NCBI GenBank assembly: GCA_004154925.1
Contig: QJNS01000090.1
Location: forward strand, 124,001-188,000
From: Monosporascus cannonballus
Taxonomy: Eukaryota; Ascomycota; Sordariomycetes; Xylariales
DNA length: 64,000 nt
Direction: 5' to 3'
Positions 24,303 to 36,600 of this stretch are shown piece after piece. The notes beneath the pieces were generated by a model. The model worked only from the letters and a program-made list of their open reading frames with translations, was not told the DNA's origin and searched no databases. The translations under genes were made by a program, and so were the position numbers. The first letter of the stretch is position 1. The number at the start of each line of letters is the position of its first letter.

Positions 24303-27300
24303 TTCTTTGGAGGAGGAATTCTAGGGAGGGGTATCAAGTCTATAAAAAGCAACTAGACATGGTCGCTATTCGACAGCGAGGAATTGAAGCTAAGCACAGG
24401 CTGTGACGGGGAATTTTAGGGAAAGCGAGCGAGGCGACCGTGGCGAACTGGGAAACTTTCTCGTCGTACGCAGCTGCGCGAAGTTTACAGAGGCGTGGGT
24501 TTGCGGTAACACAATGGCGTCAGTTTCGGTCCGAGCGGTCAAGGTGGGTCGTGGCAGCATTTGTGTGGCCGAGTTTAGTGGAGGCTAAGCTAAATCCAGA
24601 AAGGCTTTACCGCGGCTCTCAGCGTGGGGTGCTGTAGGTACCCGTCCCCCTCCAAATCTTATCGTGTGTAGTAACGGCAGTGTGGAGAACGTCGCGGTGA
24701 CATAGGTAGCAGGCATCCATCGATATTAAGGTAGTTTAAGCATTACGTAAGGCTCTCTCTTCCCGACGCTTGAATGTCCTAAGAGGAAAAGCACTGCGAC
24801 GTGAGACCGAGCCGACAGTGGGGCATGCTTTACTGGTGCCGTTTAGTGATGTCCAAGTTGTTTCCCCCTGCAAGAGACTTCGTCAAGGGAGCCAACCGAA
24901 TAAATGGCATCCAACGTCCGCCTAAGATATATCTAGCTGGGGACTATCTATGGACCTCGCCACCGACATATGACACTGCTTTTTTGTGGCTTCGAGAATC
25001 TAAGGATTGGAGAACACTCCTTTACTAGGTAAGGCACACAACAAGGGGCCATGATACTATCGCAACGGCTACTAAACGACTAGGCGTAAGGCCAGCACCG
25101 ATCGGGGGAACAGGAATAATGCGGATACGAGGAGAGTCATCGTGATGTATGACTTCGAGGCTACACCGGGCATGGAATTTTTTTTTAATTCCCGGGTCAT
25201 CCCAACTGATTTCGTGCTGCGCCTACCGAAAGATATCCTAGTTGCGGCTCTATGAGGCTTTGCGTCCCATGAATCTACGATAAGTTTTGTTATAGTCATC
25301 GCCAAACAAGGTATCTGTTCATCCAGACTTTGGAGGGCTAGTGCAATGCGCCAGCTGCTTTCCGAGGACATGCTTTGTAATTCGCCCTCGATTTTTCCAG
25401 GTAAGTTTTGTTATGTAACGTTCAGTAATTCAGTTAGTAGGTGATTCATTCGCTGCGTTACCTCGACACCGTTGGTCTCTCCGGTTAGATATCAGGCCAC
25501 CACCACCACAAAACCCATAAATAGACCAGCTCTGTCACCAAACCTGTCTTCGTCAGTACACTACCGTCACTACAATTACTATCACTCCTCCCACCCCGCA
25601 GAGATCAAAGGGCCCTGGGGGGCAATTAGTGGAAGGAACACGGCTTCCTCGACGTGCGTCCTAGAACGCCGAGAAATAGGGAGATGGTCTACGCTGCATA
25701 CAAACGCACTTTCCCTGATGGCGCTTATGCCGATAGTGAAGGGAAGAAAACAGACCCAAACGAACTCCTGAAGAGCACTACTTCGAAGTGGGAGGCCTGT
25801 GAACGACCGTTGCGGAAGCTCGTAGAGGCCTGGACCCTTTCGTCATCGCTGTGGCCAAGCTCGAAAATAAGGTGGAAGAGGTCCGAGAAGGGTGGTCAGA
25901 GGTGGACGAGTTGCTGTGGCAGTACGACGGAGTAACGAACCGGTTGTGGTGTTCCCTAGTACAGGCTTCACATCATGGCTTCCTGATGCGACCCGGGGAA
26001 CTGCTCCTTTCTTTCACGGACTCCCTCCAGCCAAGAAGCACTAGGGACATGGCTGCAGGAGATCGGCAGCCTGGACGGTCGAAGGATTTACGGAGGAACC
26101 CGACATTTACGAAAGAGCTGCCACTGAAGTGGACATGGAATTAAGTTTTACAGGTCCCCGGTACCGTCGTTTGGCTCCTACTGAGAATTCTACTGAGTAG
26201 CTGGTTCTGGCGTGTGTCGTGTTTGACGTTGTTGGGTCTCTTTTGGTTGAGGAGGTTCTGATGTCTAGTCGAGCCGGAGCACGGCTTAATGCCATCAAGT
26301 TACTCGTATATTAATATGGTTAGGGCCTTGACGCGATACCCTTCGCGCTATATAGTTCTAGCGACGAGTTATGCTCTCCTAATAGCTCCCTTGCGCTATG
26401 CTCGAGTCCGAGGTCTTTTGCTAGCATCTATAACTAATACGCTGACCTGCAGTATGTGGCATTCCAATACCACTGTGCCTGCAGTGAAATTATAAACAAA
26501 AGAGACGTGTGACGCAATTATAGGAAGGACGAACCAGGAGGATCGGTAATGCTGCTAGACATCTTCATTCGGGAAAGACCAAGTACTTGCTCACTGAAGC
26601 CGGTAGTGTCCTCTCATTCAGGGGGCTTGAAATCCCCTCGGGCACAGGCAGTTCAACCTCGTTCGCTTCGCCATGTATATCTGAGTTCCACATACGAATC
26701 GTCCAACCGCCAGGTAGTCTACAGCAAACACTAGTAGCAGGACATTTGTGTAATTCTTATTAGTGGGTAGACCGCGCCGAAATGTCACTTAGAACCAGCA
26801 TTTCTATGATAATATTCACTACCTGCTCAGTTTTACTATCGGAAAAATAATGTTGGCTGCAAGCGATACCAGTGGCAATGACTTAGAGACGGCCATGGAG
26901 AGGAGCTGAGTGGTAGGTCATGACCAACCATTTGCCGAACAATAACGGACTTGCTGAATCACAGGACACCTAATGATTCTAGAACTCCACCCCTGGCGCT
27001 GATTGTCGTTATAAACCGCCATGGCTCACCATGACATTGTCACTCTTCGCTAGGTTGGAGTTTCTGAAAATCACTACTACAGACGCCCCACGATATCCAA
27101 TCGTATGATATAGCGAGTGATTGGCTAGTTGCAGACTGAAATAGGCGTGCCAGCAAAGTATTTAAATAACTGTTTTGCCCTGATGGATTGGGGATAAGCC
27201 AATCCGCTTTCCCGGGCACTGTAAATCCTCCATTAGCAATCACTATCAATGAGGACCTCAGTCACACACTCCTACCAGTCCCTCCTAACATTAGTTCCTT

Positions 27301-27313
27301 GACAATCAAGAAG
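24303..27313. other. Intergenic, 3.0 kb, with one coding-like remnant
   Basis: Apart from the remnant at 25636-26144 no gene was recognised. The stretch is stop-rich in all frames outside that patch. Confidence 0.5.
25636..26144 (+). pseudogene. Unrecognised coding-like remnant (two overlapping frames)
   Basis: One frame (about 25636-25850) reads like protein: GFLDVRPRTP, then VYAAYKRTFPDGAYADSEGKKTD in pieces, KSTTSKWEACE. At about 25830 the coding character moves to another frame (to 26144): GLDPFVIAVAKLENKVEEVR, then GWSEVDELLWQYDGVTNRLW. No splice pair was found that joins the two frames, so an indel seems likely. I do not recognise the family. It could also be chance, or a real gene with an intron I did not find. 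Confidence 0.25.
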
Positions 27314-28203
27314 ATGGCAGCACACGTATTTTCTTGGCGTGGTCCAGCATCCAATAGCAAGTCGGATCGCGGTGACAGCAACCGGGTCCTGCACAAGAAA
27401 GGAAAGGGGTCGTCTTCAACCAAGAAGTCCCAGATTGGCCTCCAAGGCCTCCCAGAACTGGGCCAGCCCATGAACCTAGACTATACCATTGACCAACGGC
27501 CCCAAGAAGGCGAGAAGAACCCACCTGGTAAACCATTTCTTGCATCAAACAGATTTATCCGGGCGACCAGAGTGTTGGAGCCGGGACCGAGAACATGCTA
27601 TTGTTTCTTTCCAATATTCAATCGCTAATGACTTTTCGCCAGGATACCACAGCAACTCCCTAATCACCATCGTTCGTGGTTTCCAGGCCATCGCCGGTCT
27701 CATCATCATCGGCATTTACCTACCACCAGCTGCTTCGGTGCCGGCAGGCACCAGAGAATTTCCTCTCGCCATCGCCGCCTTTGCGTCCGTGACCATTCTC
27801 ATGGCCGGTGTGTTACTGTTTTACAGACATATGTGGAATACCTACGTTGTCGTATCGGAGCTTGTGGCACTCGCCGGATGGATTACGGTCGTGACCATGA
27901 GCCCCCGTTTCCCATTGAAAGAATACCAGGGAACAGCATCTTACGCAATGGATGCGGCCATCCTGCTCTGGCTTGAGACGCTTTTCCTGGTGACCGTGTT
28001 CCCACTGCTATGCTTCGTGTATTGCAAGTACCTGAAGAGAGATGTAAGTAACCTGTCGCTTTTCAGTGCTTGACCTAACAAGTCATAAGAGTTCTCAGAA
28101 TGCCACACACGAGCAGCGGAGCGGAGGATACGATTCGGAAAGGGGTACCGGCCGACCCCCTGGGGATGGACATCCCAATCGATCACGGTTCTCGGAATTG
28201 TGA
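27314..28203 (+). CDS. Four-TM membrane protein, MARVEL-like
   Basis: Three exons (27314-27527, 27643-28043 and 28099-28203) join across introns of 115 and 55 nt (donors GTAAAC and GTAAGT) to give 239 residues. ATG 27314 (aagATGG) is used because the longer frame begins with TTG. Residues 1-72 are basic and hydrophilic (HKKGKGSSSTKK). Four hydrophobic segments follow at about 77-99, 111-132, 139-157 and 171-200, then a short polar tail (NATHEQRSGGYDSERG). The four-helix layout with a charged residue in the first helix (VRGFQA) resembles fungal MARVEL/membrane-associating proteins. No domain signature was matched, so the call rests on topology alone. The third exon is short and would be missed without splicing. 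Confidence 0.75.
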
Positions 28204-29312
28204 ACCCAAGAGGACGACCCAAGGGATGCCGGACCATCTTCGTCCTCTGATCCAGTTATAAAGCACCAGGAGGTCCGAGGAATTAATAAAAGGAGGCGGA
28301 CATGGGCTCCCTGTCACTAGGTTTGGCGAGGAAAGTGCTATAAGAGTTGAAGCGGACTTGGGTTCGGGACGAAGGGCTGGTACTTTTCATGTTTCACATT
28401 CGCGTCGATTTTGATCTAGTAGACTGCGATGTAGCGTACTCAGTTATGCTAAGTGAGTAGTGTCACGGGACGCTCGGTTAATAGCGATCCTTAGGCCCTT
28501 CTCAGCAAGCGGTGGTTGCCATGTACGAACAATGGTGATCAGAGAGTATTGACTTTAATAGGGCGAACCTGTCGACCTAGGGAGTAGAGCACGCAATATA
28601 TTTGAGGCGAAAGGATATACATGAACCGTATGAGGTAAACTGTAGTCAATCAATGTTCTGGGGAATATGTGGTGCGAAAGCTGGCTTGAGGCTAACTGAG
28701 GACCGCATTCGACCGGCCTATCAGCTACAAGAGCCATTAAACGTCGTTAGCAGCCACTAAATGTGGCGTCTGACTAGGTTAAATGCAACATCCACAACCG
28801 ATCAGCAACAACTGCAGGTGCCAACTGGAGTCGGAACGCTGGAAGGATATCAGGGTCAGTCCCGCCTTCTCCGTAGCGAGCCAGTCGCCAAGCAAGCGTT
28901 ACTAAGCTTAAGGAAATCCCGACCCCCGAGCCACTCTTACATACGATCAACCCGCTCATCTCTGAAAGGTAAATAACGAGAGACATATCATTCAATGCGG
29001 TAGTGCCTACTGACAAGTTCCGCTCGCCACTCTGCTTACCTAGTAGATACCCCGCGTTGATATATCTCACTGTTTCTCTCTTGTTCAGATCTCGGCACGA
29101 CCCGATTATCTTGTATCGATGCGCTAGGCTAGCCGTATGATCCAGACCATCGGACGACATCTAGAAGACTTTCTGGATGCTTCACGCCGTGACACCTCCT
29201 CTTTCTCCACCAGGTAGATTTCTCATTGCAGCCCTTGTCCAGCGAACCTGTATATGCGGGATCCGGTACATAATCCTTAAGGGAAATCTCAAGGTGCTTT
29301 CAGGCCGCCCTT
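28204..29312. other. Intergenic between four-TM gene and Zn2Cys6 gene
   Basis: No gene was supported. A 128-codon minus frame (28774-29160) has a random-looking composition. The right end must carry the promoter of the Zn2Cys6 gene. Confidence 0.5.
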
Positions 29313-31893
29313 ATGACTATGGCGCAGGCGGCGGATCCTCCTATATCCCCGTCGACGCAGACTTCCACGGCCACGGTACAGCGAAAGAAATTCGCGACCC
29401 CACCAGTTAAGGTGGCTTGCCTTTCCTGGTATGTCGCCACTGTCTGATTGGAACACGGTATTCCAAAGTCACTAGCGCCCCAAGTTTAAAACCCTGGATG
29501 AACTCCTTTTCAGGCTAACATGGTCTGCTTAGTCGAGCCGCGAGAACTAGATGTAACGGCGAGCGTCCGTGTGCAAGTGTATGTCAATTAGATACGACTC
29601 TTGCTTTTAGCTCAAATCCTGTAATGCGGCATGCGATCTATAGCAGACACTGACTCTTCCAGTGTACCGCGAAAGACCGGGAGTGCACCTACAAACCGTC
29701 GAGGCGAGGAGGGCCTCGCGTTCGGAAGAAGTCCCGACCACTTTTAGATTATCAGGACATAGCTATCACGCTACCAAGTCAGAATGAAGAGTTGCCGCAG
29801 GACCGTGAGCTTCTACGCGCAGACGAGCTTTGTCTACTCATGCTAACCCCACCCAGCGCTTTTGATTGAGAATTATATAGAGCCCGGTGCTGGTTTGAGG
29901 TCACTCCCGGATATATGGCAAGATAGCGATGCTATTTACGACAACCTGTTTAAAGGGTCCTTAGACGATGCACTTGTGGATGCCAAGGTGCCCATGGTGA
30001 GGACATACGGGGGAAATAATGGTGCGGTGTAAGTATCATTGTGTTGCCGGCTACTGTTCTTGGCTTACGTTCCTTAGCCTCAATGCGTACTACATATGGA
30101 TCCATCCGTATTTCCCCATTCTCCCACCACCGAAATATGCACTCACGGCAGACCAAGTGGTACCACTCCTAGAGAGCCAGAGCGACAAGCTGGAGGAGCC
30201 CTGTTCAGCAATTAGTTGTGCTATTTCAGCCATCCTGGCTCTCATTCCTTGCCCTGAAGATCGCAACCCACTTGATCCAGATGCTGTTGCTTGGAGGCGC
30301 AAATACTCCCAGTTTTTGGCCAAGTCCGCCTTGGAGAGCGTCGAGAGCGAAGACGAAAGACCGGAATCATCGGTCGAACCCTCGAAGGCGCTTGAAGACT
30401 CTGACGATGATGTTTCTCGGGAAAAGTTTCATCCAGATGTCCCGGTTGAGCTAGAGAGCATCGTTACCCTCAACCTCCTGAGCGTATATGAATATGCTCA
30501 GCGTGGGAACCTGAAGAAAATGCGAGCAAGGGCGGACTCGGCGTTAATGAATGCCATGAACCAGTCGCTCCATACACAGAGTAACGTGGAAGATGAGTAC
30601 TCGGAAGCTCGATGCCGGGTCTGGTGGATGACGTACATCTGCGTTTCACAAGCTTCCATCGTTAACAATGCCGTACGTTGCAGTATTCCCAGTTGTAGGG
30701 ACACCGTACTGACTGGAGCAGTCACCCACCTTTAGTGTCTTTACTCCTAGCTTCACTACAAGACACCCGGTTATTCAAGTTGATCCAGAGGTACTTCTTG
30801 GGACAATTTGTCTATTGGCTAAACTAACAGTTATTAGGCTTGGACAGTATTCATAGAGGCGCAACAAGCTATCTTAGCAGCCACTCAATTCGTCATTGAT
30901 CTCAATAAGGCTAGGAAAGCACGATCTGATATGAGCCATATCGTCAAACGCATGCAGGAACTCGAACGTTACCTCGAACCCTTGGTAGCTAAGTCCGAGA
31001 GTTGGGATTCGGACTGCCCACAAACTCAGCCAGTCGACCACCAAGAGATGGTGGTGTCGCAGTCACTGAGATGTTTGTCGCGAATCAAACTGAACAGGCA
31101 AGTAGCCCCGACGTTACAGGAATGTGTGCGTCAATGCAAATAACGGTAACAGTGCTCGAATCAAGGTCCACCGGTACTGCGCGTTCTTCGATATTGTCTT
31201 ATTTTCAGGGAAGCATTGCGACTTCGCCCCGATGACGAAAAAAGAGACGGATAGTCAGGAACCCCGCCAACTGGAAATGTGTTGCACCAGACTGAATGCT
31301 ACTCCTTCACGGTACTACGGCCAATCACCTGATTCGTCATCCCCGGCAATATCAGATCACTCTACTCCAAAATCAGAAAGTAGCCTTGGCTTCCAGCTGG
31401 CGACCAACCCACAGTTACTATTTAACAAACACCAATCCTCGAAGATATGTCTGAAATCGGCTCTCAGCATCGCCCAGGCCTTCGACATTCTGCCGTATCC
31501 TAACCCAACCGGCCAATCTAGTGGCAGCCCCTCCTGCCTCGGGCCGTCGTCTCCGTTGATCACTCCTAGGACTATGCCGGCATTCGCTTGTTGTGCGATG
31601 CAGAGTGCTTATGCTTTGCTTATGATCAAAGAGCAGACCGAGACCTTATACCCGTCATCTGGCGGAGATGTCAGACCCCTAGTCGAAAACATGCTTAGTC
31701 GGCTTCAACAGGGGCTGTGGTCAGTATGGGGCGCGCTGGTGAATTATAGCGCGGCATTCGAAGCGCTAGGTGGGATGCGAGGTGAGTCTAGAGCCTTAAT
31801 TTAGGCCGAACGCCGGGAGCTTACGTTCGTGTAGATGAAGTGCGAGACAAAGTTGACGCCATAATGATGGGCACTTCCACCTACCACGTGTGA
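29313..31893 (+). CDS. Zn2Cys6 fungal-specific transcription factor, nine exons
   Basis: A nuclear DNA-binding regulator of unknown targets. I assembled exons 29313-29428, 29533-29578, 29663-29804, 29857-30028, 30078-30672, 30722-30790, 30838-31097, 31153-31781 and 31835-31893, all in phase, for 695 residues. The zinc cluster has perfect spacing CX2CX6CX5CX2CX6C at residues 36-62 (core CRAARTRC, NGERPC, CTAKDREC). It is followed by the basic linker YKPSRRGGPRVRKK. It is encoded over exons 1-3; exon 2 is only 46 nt. The fungal-specific TF region (MHR) starts near residue 160 (HPYFPILPPP) and includes CRVWWMTYICVSQ, AWTVFIEAQQA and KLNSARIKVHRY. Intron 7 (31098-31152) begins with GC (AG|GCAAGT). 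ATG 29313 is in frame with ATG 29319, and either could start. The exon joins rely on splice signals and family-like continuity and are not verified by RNA. Confidence 0.85.
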
Positions 31894-33617
31894 GGTTTTT
31901 GGATACCTACATTCAACTCCCTTCTCTTGCTGGCGAACTGGTTGGAAGCGAATACCGCGTACGACTTCTCTATACATAAATGACGTGGTACGGCTTAGGG
32001 TCAAACATTGATATTTCGTGCTCTCATGGAACCCCTTCCCCCTTTTCCAAATAGGCGCTTGCTTGTACAACCTAAAGTCAGAACCTGGAGGTGTCCCTTA
32101 CGCACAGGAATTTCATGTGAGCTGTAGCTGGTAAACACGTGTGCGCATCCAAATATGAAATCCCATCTCCATGTATACTCTCGTTCTACACCATTTAACC
32201 GCCGAGGCAGAGACGCTGCCTTTGCTGTCATCTTCAAGCAAGAAATCTGTTATATCTATTTTAACTAATAATAGCACATCCTTTCTTGCATGATCGTCGT
32301 CGGTGAACGAGGTGCACGACGTTGTGGTGATTCTCGTAGATGCAGACAGACCAGGGAGAGATGATACTGATGTCTTTGCGGCTGGCTTCGACGAGATGGC
32401 GTGGAAGAAGCACCGACCTGCCACTCACTATATTCGCCGGCCCGATCACCTACCTGATGAATGGATGACACTTCCCTAGTATACTAACCGTGCTCCATCA
32501 GAAGAGCAGGGTCCATTATGTGCATTCTTGTAAGCATGGGGAATGCCGGCGTTTGGGACTGCGCAGGCAGCTGAGTAAATAAGAGTGCGTTTTTCGTTCT
32601 AGTTACTTTCGGGCATCCGGACTGTCCACATAGATATCGCCTACCTACTTAGTAGGCAGTCAAACAACAAGGGGCGCAAGATACCTTGAGAGAGTTACCC
32701 GCGTGAAAACTGGGCTGTATTGTATACCCGGGATCTCACGGAGGATCAACCAAGACGAGATACCATTTCAGCCCTGTGCATGCAAGTATAAGAACCTAAG
32801 TCGAGTCAAGGCAGTTCCTCCTACCGCCGCCGCTCAAGCGCTATGGATTATGGGATAGACACCAGAAACACCCACCGACGTGCTCTCCAGGCCATGTGGC
32901 CCGCCATCACCCAGGAAGTTGCAGTCGCGGGCGCCATCAACCAATTAACCAACCGAAATTCCCACCAGGACACCCCGCCGCCCCCTATCTCGATCACGAC
33001 ACGGCACAGTTGAGCACAATAAGGCACACAGCGCTCATATAGTTAGATGGTAAACCCAACGGCGACGATTGTGGTCTACCGACTCTGTCTAGCGAAATAA
33101 AAATATTGATTGCTATGGTACAAAGCGCGTGTCTCTTCTTCGTCCAGTTAGAGGAGGGAATCTCATCCAACCACATGGGCGCACACGCATGGCGGAAAGA
33201 GACGGCGCACGCTTGACTGAACCCCTGCCTGCCTGTAACGCCGGTATCCAGCCCGCCCTGCCCCCCTCCCCTTCCTCGTCCGCCGAGTGGTATCATGTCG
33301 AAAACTTCAAAACGACAAATAAAAGGTGTCTTTTCCCGTGTCTAAAAGCCGTAAACTCCGGTGCAGTGATGCCTACCTGGCCTCCCCTGTCTGTGTTCCC
33401 ATGATAACATTAATGATGAAAGAAACGATGATTATGATGATGACATGTCGAGTCGCCTGCTTCCCCTTTCCCCTGGATGCCTCCACCGAACCTGACAGCG
33501 GAGGGCGTTGGTTCCGCATCCTTTGTCGTGTTTTATTATCCCAACTGCCACCTGATACATCCACCCGATCGTCGATAATAATACAAGGAAGTTATGGCCA
33601 GCAAACGAAGGTTCGGA
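31894..33617. other. Intergenic, convergent 3' ends, 1.7 kb
   Basis: The Zn2Cys6 gene and the WD40 gene converge here. No gene was supported. A 55-codon frame from ATG 32842 and a minus frame at 32113-32424 (no ATG) were judged to be chance. Confidence 0.5.
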
Positions 33618-36600
33618 TCATGTCGAACTACTGCTAGATTCTGCTACCGACGATTGAGACGTCCTTCCCGGGGAGTCGGGTTCCCGGTCTGCGAGGGACG
33701 GGAAGCTGAGCTTCAGTTTCTCGTCGAGGAGGTTCACCAGACGCTCCGAATACTGATCTAGCAGCCCATTAAGTATGCTGTCGCTCATTGCCTTGCTCCG
33801 CGTCGCTCTGTCGCCCAAGGCAACAGCGGTAAGGCGAAGTTCTTGATCCAACTCGGCCAGGAGGTCCTGACTGATCGGGTCGTTGCACGATAATTTCTTC
33901 CGATATGCCCGCAGGGTGCGACAAGCTTGCTCGGTTGACATATTGAGAGACCCAAACCCCCTCAAGTTGTTCGAGCTTTTTACTCTCGCTGAATTCAAAG
34001 ACGGTAACGAGGGGCGGCGCCTGGCCACTCTCGGCTTTGGGCTAGCTGGGGGGCTACCCGAACGGCTGTCGTCCGAGACCCGCCGAGAGGGTGTGGAGTC
34101 GGCGGCTGCCGAAGCTGGACTTGATTGAAGTGCAGTTACCGACGTTCTCGGTGAGGCCACGCCAGTGAGGTTGTATTGCGATCTTTTTTTATGGAGCGTC
34201 CTCGGGGGTGACCGTCGCCCTGTATTTGGTGACCGTCGATCGTTGTTGCTTTGCGAAGGTCGCTGGAATTCAGCTAATTCGGCCTTAGATAGGACACGCC
34301 TCAGAGTGGGCCGACCAACAACTAAATTGTCCTTTTCAGGTGATGAATCTCGACCGGCAGGGGCAGATTGCTGGTCCTGTAGGTCCACCTCCCAAATCAT
34401 GATAGTTCCGTCGGACCCAACGCTCACCATCTTCCTCTTGCCGTCCTCATCTTCGATAAGCGCCACGCCGTTGATACCCTCCGTGTGGCCCCATTCACGA
34501 TCTAGGAATTCCCCTGTTTGGGCATTATAGATTCTGATAGATTTGTCCGTGTTTGAAATGCCGAGAAGGAAAGCAGGCTCACTGTCCGCTGCCGAACGGG
34601 TAATGAGAGAGTCCAGGACTACAGACTCGACGCCGTTTTCATCAGTGCACTTAAACGTATTTGAAAGCTTCCCGCTCACGATGTCATAGAGGCTAATGCA
34701 TCGGTCTAGAGACGAAGCGAAGATAGTCTTCCCATCAGGAGCCATCGCCATAGATATCGGTGACGCCTTTAGGGGCAAGACCTTCGGAGCAATGGCTGCT
34801 ATGGCGTCCGAGTCGCCTTCTTTTGTGACTAGTTCATGAATCTGGACTGACCTGTCCAGAGCACAGGTTATGAGCTTGTCAGCTGATGGGATGAGAACTT
34901 GCGCTACTTTGGCGGCAAATTCTAAGGTCTGGAAAAGCTCGAACGTTCCCTCTGACGTTTGGCGTATGAGCTGTGCTGTGCGGTCCCGACCGCACGACGC
35001 AATCAAGAACCTTGACTCGTCCTCGTATGTTGTGATGGACTGACAGTCCGAAGAGTGCACTTTCAAAGCCGAGAGGCATTGTTTCGTCGAGAAGTCGATG
35101 ATCTTCAGGATACCCAGCTTGTCACCGGTGACGAAGTAGTTGCCTCCCGAAGTCACCCGCGCGACGGTCAGCTGGTTCGCCGAATCCGCATCAGTCTCTG
35201 AAGATGTCTGTTCAAGTGGTACATCGAATGACGATGTAATCTTTCCGTTGGTGTCCCATAATATGACGTGCCCCGACCCAGACCAGCTGCAGAAGACCGC
35301 ACCTGAGCCATTGGGCTGAGGAAGTACCTCAACCCCTAGAATCGGTTCTCCATGTCCCGAAATAGGAATTGCTGCCGAACTGGTGTCTTCTCCGTCGTGT
35401 TTGATTCCGTAACGCGAAATGTGAACCGAGTGCTTGGTATCAACCCTCACCATTCTCTCCAGGACGAAGCCCAAAGCCACCAGCCCTTGGGGCGTCTCGC
35501 GACTCCCTTGAACGCAATCTGAGAAGCCACTCATGATAGCCGCCAGGTCTAAGGTCTTGAGGCGGCCTGATTTTCCACCGAGGTAAACCGAATTGCCAGA
35601 GATAGCGACGCAAGTCGTCGAAAAACCGCTTTCAAGAACCTTGGTCAACTTCATCTGCTTACCAGCATCATCAAACAAGCATACATCGCCCGTCTCGGAG
35701 CAGATGATGGCTTTTGTTTCATCGATGGTTGCCGCGCATGAGAAAGTCGTTTCTATCATGTTACCGAGTAGAACGTTGCGGCCAGGTAGCGTTTTCTGAG
35801 CGGAGCTCGTTTCCGCGGCGAACTTAGGTTTTGTAGGGGATGTTGGCCGCGGTCCCTCTTCTACCCTCCATACCTTAATATGACGTACGCCCAAAGTGAC
35901 GAGGTTGTTGCCTACCCAGACCATACCGCGCACAAACGAGGTACATCTGTTCTGCTGGAACAACTTGGCGGCGCCAGTCCGCGGGTCTATCTTCCACACG
36001 TAGAGAAACCCGTCGTTGGCGGAGCCGAGAGAGGCGAGGTACTTAGAATCGGGCGACCAGGCAACTGCCGTAACGCCATAGGTATGCTCGCTTATTGATA
36101 CTAGCGGCGTATCGGATGAATTGTCTTCAAGGTTGAAAATAAGAACTCGAGGGGCGTATCCAGTTTCGCCCACCGCCAAGAACCTCCCTTCCTTACTTAG
36201 CGCTACACATGTGGCAGCTTTGATCCGTTCTCTACTTGTCCACGTCTTAGATGCCGGGAGTTCAGGGTGGTCAAGCGACCCAAATGTTGACTCTCTTAGG
36301 GAGACCCGGCCTCTACTGTCATTCGCTTTCGGTGTTGCCGAGGGTGTCGAGGGCGAATGGGAAGCTGCGGAGGTGCTATGTACTGGGACGGCGGTCGGGC
36401 GAGCTCGGAAGAAACGTTGGGAACACTCTTCTCCCTCCACATCAACTACGACGACGGCGCCTCCCGCAATATAGGCAAAGGATGATTGCGCTGCATCGAA
36501 GCCGGTGGGCGAGGAGCAGGTAGTCCCGATAACTCGCTTCAAGGATAGACGGGGATCGGGAGTAGTCCTACCGCGGAGAGGAGTCTTCGGGGCGGGCCGA

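Noticed and set aside
28774..29160. 128-codon minus ORF upstream of the Zn2Cys6 gene
   Set aside because: Random-looking composition and no recognisable motif.
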